From an uncultured Holophagaceae bacterium (GTDB lineage: Bacteria; Acidobacteriota; Holophagae; Holophagales; Holophagaceae): a stretch of DNA of 23,253 nt. Shown here one piece after another: positions 1 through 6,707 of the stretch. Numbering within the stretch: position 1 is the stretch's first letter; every line of letters begins with the position of its first letter. The stretch lies in assembly GCA_903919165.1 (NCBI GenBank), contig CAIXHJ010000400.1:1-23253 (forward strand), in the 5' to 3' direction. A program made the position numbers and the translations under genes. The notes under the pieces were generated by a model that saw nothing but the letters and a program-made list of their open reading frames with translations, did no database searches and was not told the origin of the DNA.

Positions 1-9
1 CACTGACCT

Positions 10-624
10 TCAGGAGACGAACCGCAGCACGGTTACATAGTGGCTAGCGGTTCCCCCCAGCACGAAGATGTGCCAGATGCCATGAGCATGCCGCATGCGA
101 GGGCCCAGGGCGTAGAACACAACACCTACGGTGTAAGACAGACAACCGCCCAGAAGCCATATCCAGCCCTGGCCATGTAGGCCGCGCACAAGGGGCACGG
201 CCACTGCGGCGCCGCACCACCCCATCAGGATGTACAAAGGAACGGCTGGCACCGAATCAAGCCCCATCCACAGTTCTTTGCCTATGCCGGCGACTGCCAG
301 GGAGCAGATCAACCCGAGAAGGCCCCACCCAAGCGGTCCACGCAGGGTGACCAGAGCGAAGGGTGTGTAGGTACCCGCGATGAGCAGGTAGATGGCGCAA
401 TGGTCCACCTTGGCCCACTGCTCCTTTGCTGCACCCCGTATGCCGTGGTACAGCGTGGACGAGGCATAGAGCAGGATCATCGACAGTCCGAAGACACTGA
501 AGCTGATGATCTGAAAGGTGTCTCCTAGATGAGCCGCCCGGGCAATCAACACGACCGAGCCCACTACTGCCAGAGCTAAACCCAGCAAGTGGGTGAAGCT
601 GTTGAATCGTTCACCGTGGTACAT
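10..624 (-). CDS. Hemolysin III / PAQR-family seven-helix membrane protein
   Basis: A 204-residue protein made almost entirely of hydrophobic helices, about seven, the usual size and topology of the bacterial hemolysin III (TrhA/YqfA-like) branch of the PAQR superfamily. The family's putative metal-binding residues are visible: the SSTLYH motif at residues 55-60 (Ser56, His60), Asp74 in the DHCAIY motif, and the HxxxH pair His181/His185 in the last helix region. These proteins sit in the inner membrane. The haemolysin name comes from early expression work, and the native role is thought to involve membrane lipid homeostasis or a hydrolase-like reaction. The ATG start at 624 is preceded by a good ribosome binding site (GAGGTGG). 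An 87-bp gap separates it from the upstream gene on the same strand, so it may have its own promoter. Family is confident; cellular function is not. Confidence 0.9.
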   Translation of the reverse strand: MYHGERFNSFTHLLGLALAVVGSVVLIARAAHLGDTFQIISFSVFGLSMILLYASSTLYHGIRGAAKEQWAKVDHCAIYLLIAGTYTPFALVTLRGPLGWGLLGLICSLAVAGIGKELWMGLDSVPAVPLYILMGWCGAAVAVPLVRGLHGQGWIWLLGGCLSYTVGVVFYALGPRMRHAHGIWHIFVLGGTASHYVTVLRFVS

Positions 625-711
625 ATTCCACCTCGGTTGATCCAGGCCTCAAGTGACCGCCAAACAGTTACACCTTCAGACTGCGAGGGGGCATAGAGCA
701 GTGCGTTCCAA

Positions 712-1218
712 CTACGAGGCAGCTCCGAATTTTCGGGGTTCGTTCTGACGGGACCGATCCAGAAACCGCTGCACGGCGGTGGGATCCACGGTGGCGGGTA
801 TACCGGCCCAGCCCTGGGAGGGCTTCAGCATGCCCAGCATGTCCTCGGGGCAGCCCACTTGTTCATACAGGAGTTCCACGCTGCGGGCAAGGTGGGCGGC
901 GGTGCTGTCGGTGGCGAGAGCATCCCGCAGGACAGCCTCTCGCCAGCGATCCTGCGCCTGGGACCAACGGGAGCTGCCGGGCCGGGGCGTCTTGCCCACG
1001 GCTTCGGCGCAGGCGGCCCAGAGGTGGGCTTCGAAGGTCTTGAGGGCCGAACCCTCCAGGGCCCGCAGACGTTCCACGGCGGGACCGTTTCCGGGCGCCG
1101 TGATCTGGATTTCCAGCGAGGTGAGGAAACCGAAGTCATACCCAGTCACCAGGTCGTCCCAGGTGAGGGGTCCGATGTGTTTTTTGAAGGCTTCGAGGGG
1201 CGAGCTGGCGGGTGTCAT
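712..1218 (-). CDS. Hypothetical protein, last gene of the acyltransferase/ureohydrolase operon
   Basis: A 168-residue soluble, mostly helical protein that I do not recognise. It has no signal peptide or membrane segment. The N-terminus contains the stretch LTWDDLVTGYDFGFLT, followed by amphipathic helices rich in Ala, Glu and Arg; no catalytic motif stands out. I chose the ATG at 1218 because CCTGAGGT lies just upstream and because the longer open frame would run back through the ureohydrolase gene. It begins 7 nt after the ureohydrolase stop on the same strand, so it is very probably co-transcribed and translationally linked with that enzyme. The opening motif faintly recalls small DUF2247-like proteins, but I cannot support that assignment. 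A real gene is likely from frame and spacing; function unknown. Confidence 0.75.
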   Translation of the reverse strand: MTPASSPLEAFKKHIGPLTWDDLVTGYDFGFLTSLEIQITAPGNGPAVERLRALEGSALKTFEAHLWAACAEAVGKTPRPGSSRWSQAQDRWREAVLRDALATDSTAAHLARSVELLYEQVGCPEDMLGMLKPSQGWAGIPATVDPTAVQRFLDRSRQNEPRKFGAAS

Positions 1219-1225
1219 GGGTACC

Positions 1226-2164
1226 TCAGGCAAGCAGGTGGAGGGCGAGGTGGACGGCGATGCGGGCGCTGGCCTCGGCGCCATCAAGCGTGGGAGCCAG
1301 TTCCATGAGATCGGCTCCCACCCAGGGTTCAGGCCACAGTCTCGTCGCGTGGATGAGGCGAAGGGTCTCGGCCAGGCTGAGTCCCCCGGGCACAGGCTCA
1401 GCCACCGCTGCAACCAGGTTCGGGTCGAGGGCATCCAGGTCGACACTGAGGTAAGCCGGTCCCTCGCCCACGGCGGTGAGATCCTCCTTCAGACGCAGGG
1501 CCATCAGGGGATCACGCAGGTCCGTGGGCGTCCACATGCGCGCGCCGACGGCCTGCAGGAAGGCCAGCTCATCATCGTCGAAGCGCGGCGCCCGCAGGCC
1601 CGCCTGCATCAGGCGGTCGGGATCCACGAGACCTTCCTCGATGGCCTGCCGGAGCCAGGTCCCGTGGTGGATGTCCGTGCCCCAGGCGGCGCCATCGGCG
1701 GCATCCGGATGGGCATCCACATGAAGCAGGCCCAGGGGCCCACGCTGATGGGCCAGGGCGCGCAGGGCGCCCAGGGTGAAGGAATGATCACCACCGAGCA
1801 GAAGCGTGCGGCAGCCGTTCATGGCCCAGGCGCCCACGGTGGCCTGCACGGTTTCCAGGGCCTCGGCAAGGGAGAAGGGCAGGGTTGGGATGTTGCCGCC
1901 GTCCAACCATCCATGGGTCACGGCCGGGCCCAGCACAGGGTGGCCTTCCCTGAGCCGTTCGGGCATGGGATGGGTTCCGAGGCCCATGGAGGCTGCGCGC
2001 ATGGCCCAAGGGCCCAAACGGGCGCCGGGACGGTTGATGACGCCGGCATCGCAGGGGACGCCCAGCACCACGCCCGTGGCGGGACGAGGATCGATGCAGA
2101 GGGGCAGACCAAGGAAGGGCGTGAGCCCCGTGCGCAGGCCTCGCATGAGGACATCAGCTGACAT
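1226..2164 (-). CDS. Ureohydrolase (arginase/agmatinase family)
   Basis: A 312-residue enzyme of the Mn-dependent ureohydrolase family, which hydrolyses guanidino compounds such as arginine, agmatine or formimidoylglutamate. All six metal ligands can be read: His127 in GGDHS, Asp150/His152/Asp154 in HVDAHPDA, and Asp242/Asp244 in SVDLDALDP. An HHGT motif follows at 166-169, and GGLSLAE near 260-266 resembles the arginase GGLTYRE segment with its guanidinium-binding glutamate. The substrate cannot be fixed from sequence alone; arginase, agmatinase and formimidoylglutamase all remain possible. The ATG at 2164 was chosen because it gives the family's normal length; a longer frame would overlap the upstream acyltransferase extensively. 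It overlaps the end of that acyltransferase by 11 bp and is followed after 7 nt by the hypothetical gene, indicating translational coupling. The product would be cytoplasmic. Confidence 0.9.
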   Translation of the reverse strand: MSADVLMRGLRTGLTPFLGLPLCIDPRPATGVVLGVPCDAGVINRPGARLGPWAMRAASMGLGTHPMPERLREGHPVLGPAVTHGWLDGGNIPTLPFSLAEALETVQATVGAWAMNGCRTLLLGGDHSFTLGALRALAHQRGPLGLLHVDAHPDAADGAAWGTDIHHGTWLRQAIEEGLVDPDRLMQAGLRAPRFDDDELAFLQAVGARMWTPTDLRDPLMALRLKEDLTAVGEGPAYLSVDLDALDPNLVAAVAEPVPGGLSLAETLRLIHATRLWPEPWVGADLMELAPTLDGAEASARIAVHLALHLLA

Positions 2165-2834
2165 CGGAACTCCTGGGCGAGAGGGCAGCCCTGAAGGCGG
2201 CGATCCATTGGTCGGCATCGCTGAAATCGGCCGAATGCAAGGGTTCTTCGGCGGACAGGGTGACAGGGGTGCGCGTGGCAAAGAGGGTCCGGAGGTGCGG
2301 CAGCAGCGTCTCGTCCCCGGTCCAGGGATAGTGCGGGGCGGGACTGGAGATCCGCAGCGGCTGGGCAGGAAGACCCAGTTCGAAGGCCGCGCGCAGGCCA
2401 CCCTCGTAGAAAGCCGCCAGCCGCTCCCCCCGGGTGGTAGTGCCCTCGGGGAACAGCAGCATGTGTCGGCCGCTCAGCAGCGAGGCCGTGAAGCTGGCCA
2501 ACGCCGCAGCGCGGCTGGTGGCATCCTCCCGGTCCACGAAATGGATGCCCGATCTCCTGGCCCAGCGGCCGATGAGCGGGTAGCCGGTCACTTCACCCTT
2601 GGCGATGGTGCCCATGGGACGGAGGCTCATCAGGACCACGGGATCCACCCAGCTGAGGTGATTGGCCACCCAGAGGGAGATATCGGGTCTCGGATGGCCC
2701 TCGATTGTCAGATCCACCCCCAGGGCCGGCAGCAGACCCTTGGCCCAGCGGTGCATGCTTGGCTGGGGTTCGGCGCCCGTCGCCAGGCGCGGCAGAAGTG
2801 CAGCGGTGGGCCAGAGGGCGCCCGTCCAGCTCAC
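2154..2834 (-). CDS. PlsC-family 1-acylglycerol-3-phosphate acyltransferase-like protein
   Basis: A 226-residue lysophospholipid-type acyltransferase. The catalytic HX4D box is visible as NHLSWVD (His59, Asp64), block II as FVDRED (residues 99-104) and block III as FPEGT (128-132), in the order and spacing of the PlsC/LPLAT family. Such enzymes esterify a second acyl chain onto a lyso-lipid at the cytoplasmic face of the inner membrane. OlsA of ornithine-lipid synthesis belongs to the same family. The start is GTG at 2834, which shares one base with the TAG stop of the upstream GNAT gene (TAGTG), the hallmark of coupled translation; the ribosome that finishes the GNAT would reinitiate here. 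The 3' end overlaps the ureohydrolase by 11 bp. No long N-terminal transmembrane helix is obvious. The acceptor could be lysophosphatidate or a lyso-aminolipid; the operon context favours keeping both open. Confidence 0.9.
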   Translation of the reverse strand: MSWTGALWPTAALLPRLATGAEPQPSMHRWAKGLLPALGVDLTIEGHPRPDISLWVANHLSWVDPVVLMSLRPMGTIAKGEVTGYPLIGRWARRSGIHFVDREDATSRAAALASFTASLLSGRHMLLFPEGTTTRGERLAAFYEGGLRAAFELGLPAQPLRISSPAPHYPWTGDETLLPHLRTLFATRTPVTLSAEEPLHSADFSDADQWIAAFRAALSPRSSDVS

Positions 2835-3370
2835 TAGGAGACCAGCTTCAGGCGGGTGTAGCGGGCGCGGACGCGCTCAAGGTCATCGCGGGTGATGGCG
2901 GACCACAGACGTGTGTCGCCTGGCGCGTAGAAATCTTGAACCTCTTCGACAACCCGGGCGCCCAAGGCGTTATGGATGCTGCGGGCATCGCTGTTGCCGG
3001 GTTCCACCAGGAAGCGGCACTCGTCCACGTTCTCAGTAAGCAGTTTGGAGACCATGGCGCGGATGAGCAAGTAGTTCACGCGGCCCTTCTGGTATTCGGG
3101 ATGCACGGCGAGGGTGGCGCAGTAGACCGTGGTTCCTTTGACGAAGTTCAGCACGTAGCCGACGGGCCGGTCGCCCTCTAGGGCCAGGAAGCACCAGTCC
3201 CGATAGAGTTCCGTGCAGAGGCGCAGGTAATGGGGGCAGAGTTCGCCGGCGCCATCTCCGGACCAGATCTCCGATTCGAGGCGGCGGAGATGGACGTAGT
3301 CCGCACTGCCCAGGGACCGCACGGTATAGCGGGCCCCTTCAGGGTGCTGAGTGAGGGTCTCGATCGTCAT
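2834..3370 (-). CDS. GNAT-family N-acyltransferase
   Basis: A 178-residue GNAT-fold protein and first gene of a four-gene minus-strand operon. The central strand-turn-helix of the acyl-CoA site is visible at residues 84-107, with the pyrophosphate-loop region as HPEYQKGRVNYLLI. The usual (Q/R)xxGx(G/A) loop is altered to QKGRVN, so the donor site is not a textbook one. The C-terminal part with NSDARSIHNALGARVVEE is the common GNAT motif B region. The ATG at 3370 has a strong GGGAGGT ribosome binding site 6-7 nt upstream; a longer frame reaching into the pit gene is not credible. The stop overlaps the acyltransferase GTG by one base. GNATs use acetyl-CoA or longer acyl donors on amines; OlsB-like enzymes that N-acylate ornithine have this fold. 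The actual substrate is unknown. Confidence 0.85.
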   Translation of the reverse strand: MTIETLTQHPEGARYTVRSLGSADYVHLRRLESEIWSGDGAGELCPHYLRLCTELYRDWCFLALEGDRPVGYVLNFVKGTTVYCATLAVHPEYQKGRVNYLLIRAMVSKLLTENVDECRFLVEPGNSDARSIHNALGARVVEEVQDFYAPGDTRLWSAITRDDLERVRARYTRLKLVS

Positions 3371-3555
3371 GGTCGTACCTCCCTGGGTTCTCGTCCAGGA
3401 TCGGCCACGGTGATGACGACGGCATGGCGGTTCTGCCAACTTTACGAAAAAAGGGTGAAACCAAGCGGTGACGGGCATCCGCGAAGCAGGGATAGCAAGT
3501 TTGGGGTTCGATTGTGACGAGGGAATGTCGTACAGGTCACATCTCTGGAACTTCC
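3371..3555. promoter_or_regulatory. Upstream region of the GNAT-PlsC-ureohydrolase operon with an inverted TGTGAC/GTCACA repeat
   Basis: A 185-bp gap between the end of pit and the start of the GNAT gene, both read on the minus strand. It must hold the operon's promoter unless transcription reads through from pit. An inverted repeat of TGTGAC (3513-3518) and GTCACA (3536-3541) with a 17-bp spacer lies 15 bp beyond the pit stop. The same TGTGAC word is a half-site of the Pho box upstream of pstS. There is no T-run after it on either strand, so it does not look like an intrinsic terminator. No clear -35/-10 pair could be assigned. Confidence 0.35.
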
Positions 3556-4572
3556 TCAGAAGAAGGGATTGACCAGTTTGAGGAAGCCCGCCGCCAGCAG
3601 CGCGCTGACGGGGATGGTCAGGATCCAGGCCACCACGATGTTCCCGGCCACGCCCCACCGCACGGCGCTGGCATTCGTGGTCGCACCTACACCCATGATG
3701 GCCCCGGTGATGCTGTGGGTCGTACTGACGGGGATGCCGAAGTGCGCAGTGGTGAAGAGCACTGCCGCGGCAGCCGTCTCGGCAGCGAAACCATGGATGG
3801 GCCTCAGTTTCACGATCTTGGATCCCATGGTCTTGATGATCTTCCATCCACCAGAGGCAGTTCCGAGGGCCATCATCGTCGCGCTCCCAATTTTGATCCA
3901 GAGGGGGATGATGACCTTGGCCTTCGCATCCATGGGCAAGTGGAACTTATAGGCGATCAGGGCCAGACAGATGATCCCCATGGCCTTCTGGGCGTCGTTC
4001 TGGCCGTGAGTAAAGGACATGGCTGCCGCGCTAACGAGCTGTGCCTTCCGGAACACGACATTCACCTTGTGTCCTGAAAAGTGCCGCACGATCCACAAGA
4101 TGGCCAGTATGAGCGTCATGCCCACAATGAACCCCATGGCCGGGGAAATGATGATAAAAGCGGCAATCTCCTCAAGCTTCTGCCTGTGGAGGGCTCCAAA
4201 GCCGGCATGGGCGACCACGGCCCCGGTGAGTCCGCCCAACAGCGTGTGACTTGTGCTGGAGGGGATGCCGAACCACCAGGTCAGCAGATCCCAGGTAATT
4301 GCAGCCATCAGGGCTGCGGCGATGACTGCGGGAACGACATGCTGGCTGTCGGCGAGGCCCTTTGCGATGGTCGTAGCCACGGAGGTTCCCGCGAGCGCGC
4401 CGGAGAAATTCAGTACCGCCGACATGACCAGCGCGTACTTGGCGGGCAATACACCGGTGCTTACCACGGTGGCGATGGAATTGGCGGTGTCGTGGAAGCC
4501 ATTGATGTAGTCGATGCCCCATGACAGCAGGATCAGGACTGCCAAGGAGGGGATGAAGAAAGCTTCGAGCAT
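3556..4572 (-). CDS. pit: Inorganic phosphate transporter, PiT family
   Basis: A 338-residue polytopic inner-membrane protein of the PiT family, which imports phosphate (often as a metal-phosphate complex) by proton or sodium symport. The two homologous signature segments are present: GFHDTANSIATVVSTGVL near residues 25-42 in the first half and FTHGQNDAQKAMGII in the second. PVSTTHSITGAIMGVG, a further conserved element, lies near the end. Length is on the short side for PitA of enteric bacteria (about 500) but normal for the bacterial PiT subgroup that pairs with a PhoU-like partner. ATG at 4572 follows the accessory gene's stop by 7 nt, so the two form an operon. In the cell it would be the low-affinity, constitutive system complementing the high-affinity Pst transporter encoded a few kilobases away. 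The gene symbol is the family name; phosphate versus sulphate use is not proven. Confidence 0.95.
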   Translation of the reverse strand: MLEAFFIPSLAVLILLSWGIDYINGFHDTANSIATVVSTGVLPAKYALVMSAVLNFSGALAGTSVATTIAKGLADSQHVVPAVIAAALMAAITWDLLTWWFGIPSSTSHTLLGGLTGAVVAHAGFGALHRQKLEEIAAFIIISPAMGFIVGMTLILAILWIVRHFSGHKVNVVFRKAQLVSAAAMSFTHGQNDAQKAMGIICLALIAYKFHLPMDAKAKVIIPLWIKIGSATMMALGTASGGWKIIKTMGSKIVKLRPIHGFAAETAAAAVLFTTAHFGIPVSTTHSITGAIMGVGATTNASAVRWGVAGNIVVAWILTIPVSALLAAGFLKLVNPFF

Positions 4573-4579
4573 GGACGGC

Positions 4580-5227
4580 CTAGGCGTTCTTCATGACAGT
4601 GGAACCAATCACCTTCGCCACAAGCTCGAGCTTGTCCGAGGCGTCCTCGATTTGTTCGAGAAGCTCCTTCCATTTGATGAGCTCGATGGCATCCTTGGGA
4701 TCTTCGAAGATCTGCGCCAGGGCCGCGTGGTAGATGGAATCAGCCTTGTTCTCCAGCGTGTGCACGCGCCGGATGCGGTCCCGGATCTCCTTCTGGTTGG
4801 ACATGTTCCTAAGTGAGCGGATGAGGTGGAGGATCTCCCCCGACCCCTCGACGATGAGCGAACTCATCTCAGTGACGGCGGGCATCACATGACCAATCCG
4901 GTACAGGATGAGGCGTTCGCATATCGCATATATCTTATCCACCACGTCATCGATGGCGTGGGCGAGCTGCATGATGTCTTCCCTGTCGATGGGAGTGACA
5001 AAGGTGTGGTTCAACCGATCCATGATTTCGCGCGTGAGGTCGTCACCAGTGTGTTCCAGATCCTTCATTTGCCGCCGCAGGTCCGCGAACCGGACGGGGT
5101 CCCCGCTCCGGATCTCCAGGTCGAAAAGCTGGGAGGCCTGATATGTGTTGGCGGCCGCGGACTCCAGAAGATCGAAAAAGATCATCTCCCTGGGCTTGAG
5201 CCAGCGCATCAGAGCATTCAAAGACAT
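4580..5227 (-). CDS. PhoU-like Pit accessory protein (DUF47 family)
   Basis: A 215-residue, almost fully helical, charged protein of the DUF47/PhoU-divergent family, commonly encoded directly before pit genes and thought to regulate or assist the transporter. Visible family features are the acid-rich helical segments KDLEHTGDDLTREIMDRLN, EDIMQLAHAIDDVVDKI and HTLENKADSIYH, which match the ExxxD metal-cluster pattern of PhoU-type three-helix bundles. I set the start at the ATG at 5227, with GGGAG placed 6 nt upstream, rather than the in-frame TTG at 5245 that lacks a ribosome binding site. Pit follows 7 nt downstream. The gene is divergent from phoR, with 112 bp between them. The product is expected to be cytoplasmic, at the membrane surface next to Pit. 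Confidence 0.92.
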   Translation of the reverse strand: MSLNALMRWLKPREMIFFDLLESAAANTYQASQLFDLEIRSGDPVRFADLRRQMKDLEHTGDDLTREIMDRLNHTFVTPIDREDIMQLAHAIDDVVDKIYAICERLILYRIGHVMPAVTEMSSLIVEGSGEILHLIRSLRNMSNQKEIRDRIRRVHTLENKADSIYHAALAQIFEDPKDAIELIKWKELLEQIEDASDKLELVAKVIGSTVMKNA

Positions 5228-5339
5228 TGGGAGCTCCCGTGACAACTTCCAACTGTACAGGTTCCACGGGTATTACTGGAGCGTATATTCGCCAGCGCCC
5301 ACTGGGCGGCGGGCTTTCAGCGGTGTATGGTCATAGAGC
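5228..5339. promoter_or_regulatory. Divergent promoter region between the pit operon and phoR
   Basis: This 112-bp gap drives two opposite units. For phoR the hexamer TATATT at 5284-5289 is the only AT-rich, -10-like element (five of six to TATAAT), and it would give a leader of about 45 nt; no matching -35 is seen. Several symmetric words are packed here: GGGAGCTCCC at 5229-5238 (covering the ribosome binding site of the accessory gene), CTGTACAG at 5253-5260, and the pair CCCGTG (5236-5241) / CACGGG (5265-5270). No properly spaced TGTNA repeats typical of a Pho box were found, so PhoB control of phoR or pit is not supported. Confidence 0.35.
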
Positions 5340-6707
5340 ATGGACCAGCCGGAATCCCAGCGTGGCGATGGATCGGGGGCGCCGGTCTTTCTTGGCCGTG
5401 CATTGATCAGCCTGGTTTCCACGCTCTTTCTTGGGTTCGGTCTCGGCATGATCGTCCATGCGGGTACCACTGTCCTTTGGGCGCTGGGACTGATGGGCAC
5501 GCTTGCCTTCGTGCTGTTCCTTCTGGCTCGTTGGCAGGTGCGGCCCCTCGCCGAACCGTTGGGCCAGTTGCAGGGAGTTACTCGCCCCCGTGCCCCGGGG
5601 GATCTTCCTCTCGCCTGGTCGGCGCTGGAACAGGAGAATGTCGATCTGAGAGAAAGGGCAGCCCGCGAGGAGAGTCTGCTGCCAGGGATCATGGCCCGGT
5701 TGGAGGAAGGAGTGATCCTCTTCGGTCCTGCCGGGAACCTGGAGCAGTTCAACCCCGCCGCCCAGCGCCATCTGGGCCTCGGCGCGCCCCTGGCGAAAGG
5801 GATGGCGATCAAAGAGGTGTTCCGGAACCAGGAGGGTCCCGAAGCGGTCCAGAAGGCCTATCGGGGCCTGTCGTGTGAATGGCGCATGGTGAGGGCCGGC
5901 CGGACCCTACGCGTTAGGGCTATTCCCTTTGCCCCTATGGGTTCCGTAACCGGCGTCCTGCTCACACTGGATGACGTCACCAGCCAGGAGGCCCTGGAGA
6001 CCACCCGGCAGAAGTTCATCTCCAACGTCAGCCATGAGTTGAAGACGCCAGTGACGGCTATCCGGATCGCCGCGGAGAACCTCCAGGAGGAACATCTGAA
6101 TCAGACTGCACGATTCACGGCCCAATCCATCATGCGTTCCGTGGATCGGCTCACCCTGCTGCTGGGGGACCTTTCGGAACTCAGCCGGATTGAAAGCGGC
6201 GCCCTGCATCTGGCTCCGGTTCGCCTGGAGCTCACCGCATTCCTGGACACCTTGATTCGGGACCTGCAACCCCAGGGCTCGGATTACGGTGTCCAGCTGG
6301 CACTGGACGTGGATGCTCCCCCCGGGGCGGTGATCTTGGCTGATCCCCTACGGCTTCATCAGGTGATCGAGAATCTGGTCTCGAACGCCCTGAAATTCAG
6401 TCCCCCGGGAGGGCAGGTAGATCTGTCGGTCCGCATCACCGGCCAGGGTCAGATCTGGGAAGTGCGGGACCAGGGGCCAGGCATCCCCGAGGCTGAGCAG
6501 GTACGCATTTTCGAGCGCTTCTACCGGGCCCAGGCCGCCAAGGCCAAGCCGGGCACGGGCCTGGGCCTGGCCATCGTCAAGCACCTCTGCCGCCTGATGG
6601 GCGGGGAAGTCACCGTCGAGAGCCGTCCTGGCGAGGGGGCGATTTTCCGCGTGATCCTGCCGCTTCACCTGGGATCTCAGGAATCAGCGGGCCCGCCCAG
6701 CCGATAG
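5340..6707 (+). CDS. phoR: Phosphate regulon sensor histidine kinase PhoR
   Basis: A 455-residue membrane histidine kinase. Two adjacent hydrophobic helices (about residues 18-40 and 44-65) are joined by only a few residues, so there is no periplasmic sensor domain, as in enterobacterial PhoR. A PAS-like domain follows (about 112-214, with EEGVILFGPAGNLEQFNPAA). The HisKA helix has the phosphoacceptor His232 in FISNVSHELKTP, and the HATPase domain shows the N box (ENLVSNALKFSPPGG), G1 (DQGPGIP), F box (FERFYR) and G2 (GTGLGLAI). ATG 5340 is the first possible start after an in-frame stop, but has no good ribosome binding site. Assignment as PhoR rests on this domain layout and on its location between pit and phoB. 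It lies on the strand opposite its presumed partner and its last 31 bp overlap the end of phoB. Confidence 0.9.
   Translation: MDQPESQRGDGSGAPVFLGRALISLVSTLFLGFGLGMIVHAGTTVLWALGLMGTLAFVLFLLARWQVRPLAEPLGQLQGVTRPRAPGDLPLAWSALEQENVDLRERAAREESLLPGIMARLEEGVILFGPAGNLEQFNPAAQRHLGLGAPLAKGMAIKEVFRNQEGPEAVQKAYRGLSCEWRMVRAGRTLRVRAIPFAPMGSVTGVLLTLDDVTSQEALETTRQKFISNVSHELKTPVTAIRIAAENLQEEHLNQTARFTAQSIMRSVDRLTLLLGDLSELSRIESGALHLAPVRLELTAFLDTLIRDLQPQGSDYGVQLALDVDAPPGAVILADPLRLHQVIENLVSNALKFSPPGGQVDLSVRITGQGQIWEVRDQGPGIPEAEQVRIFERFYRAQAAKAKPGTGLGLAIVKHLCRLMGGEVTVESRPGEGAIFRVILPLHLGSQESAGPPSR

Noticed and set aside
779..2161. A long plus-strand open frame of 460 codons opposite the hypothetical and ureohydrolase genes
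   Set aside because: It lies antisense to genes with clear motifs, has the low-complexity Gly/Ala/Arg content of a high-GC shadow frame, and shows no domain or ribosome binding site.
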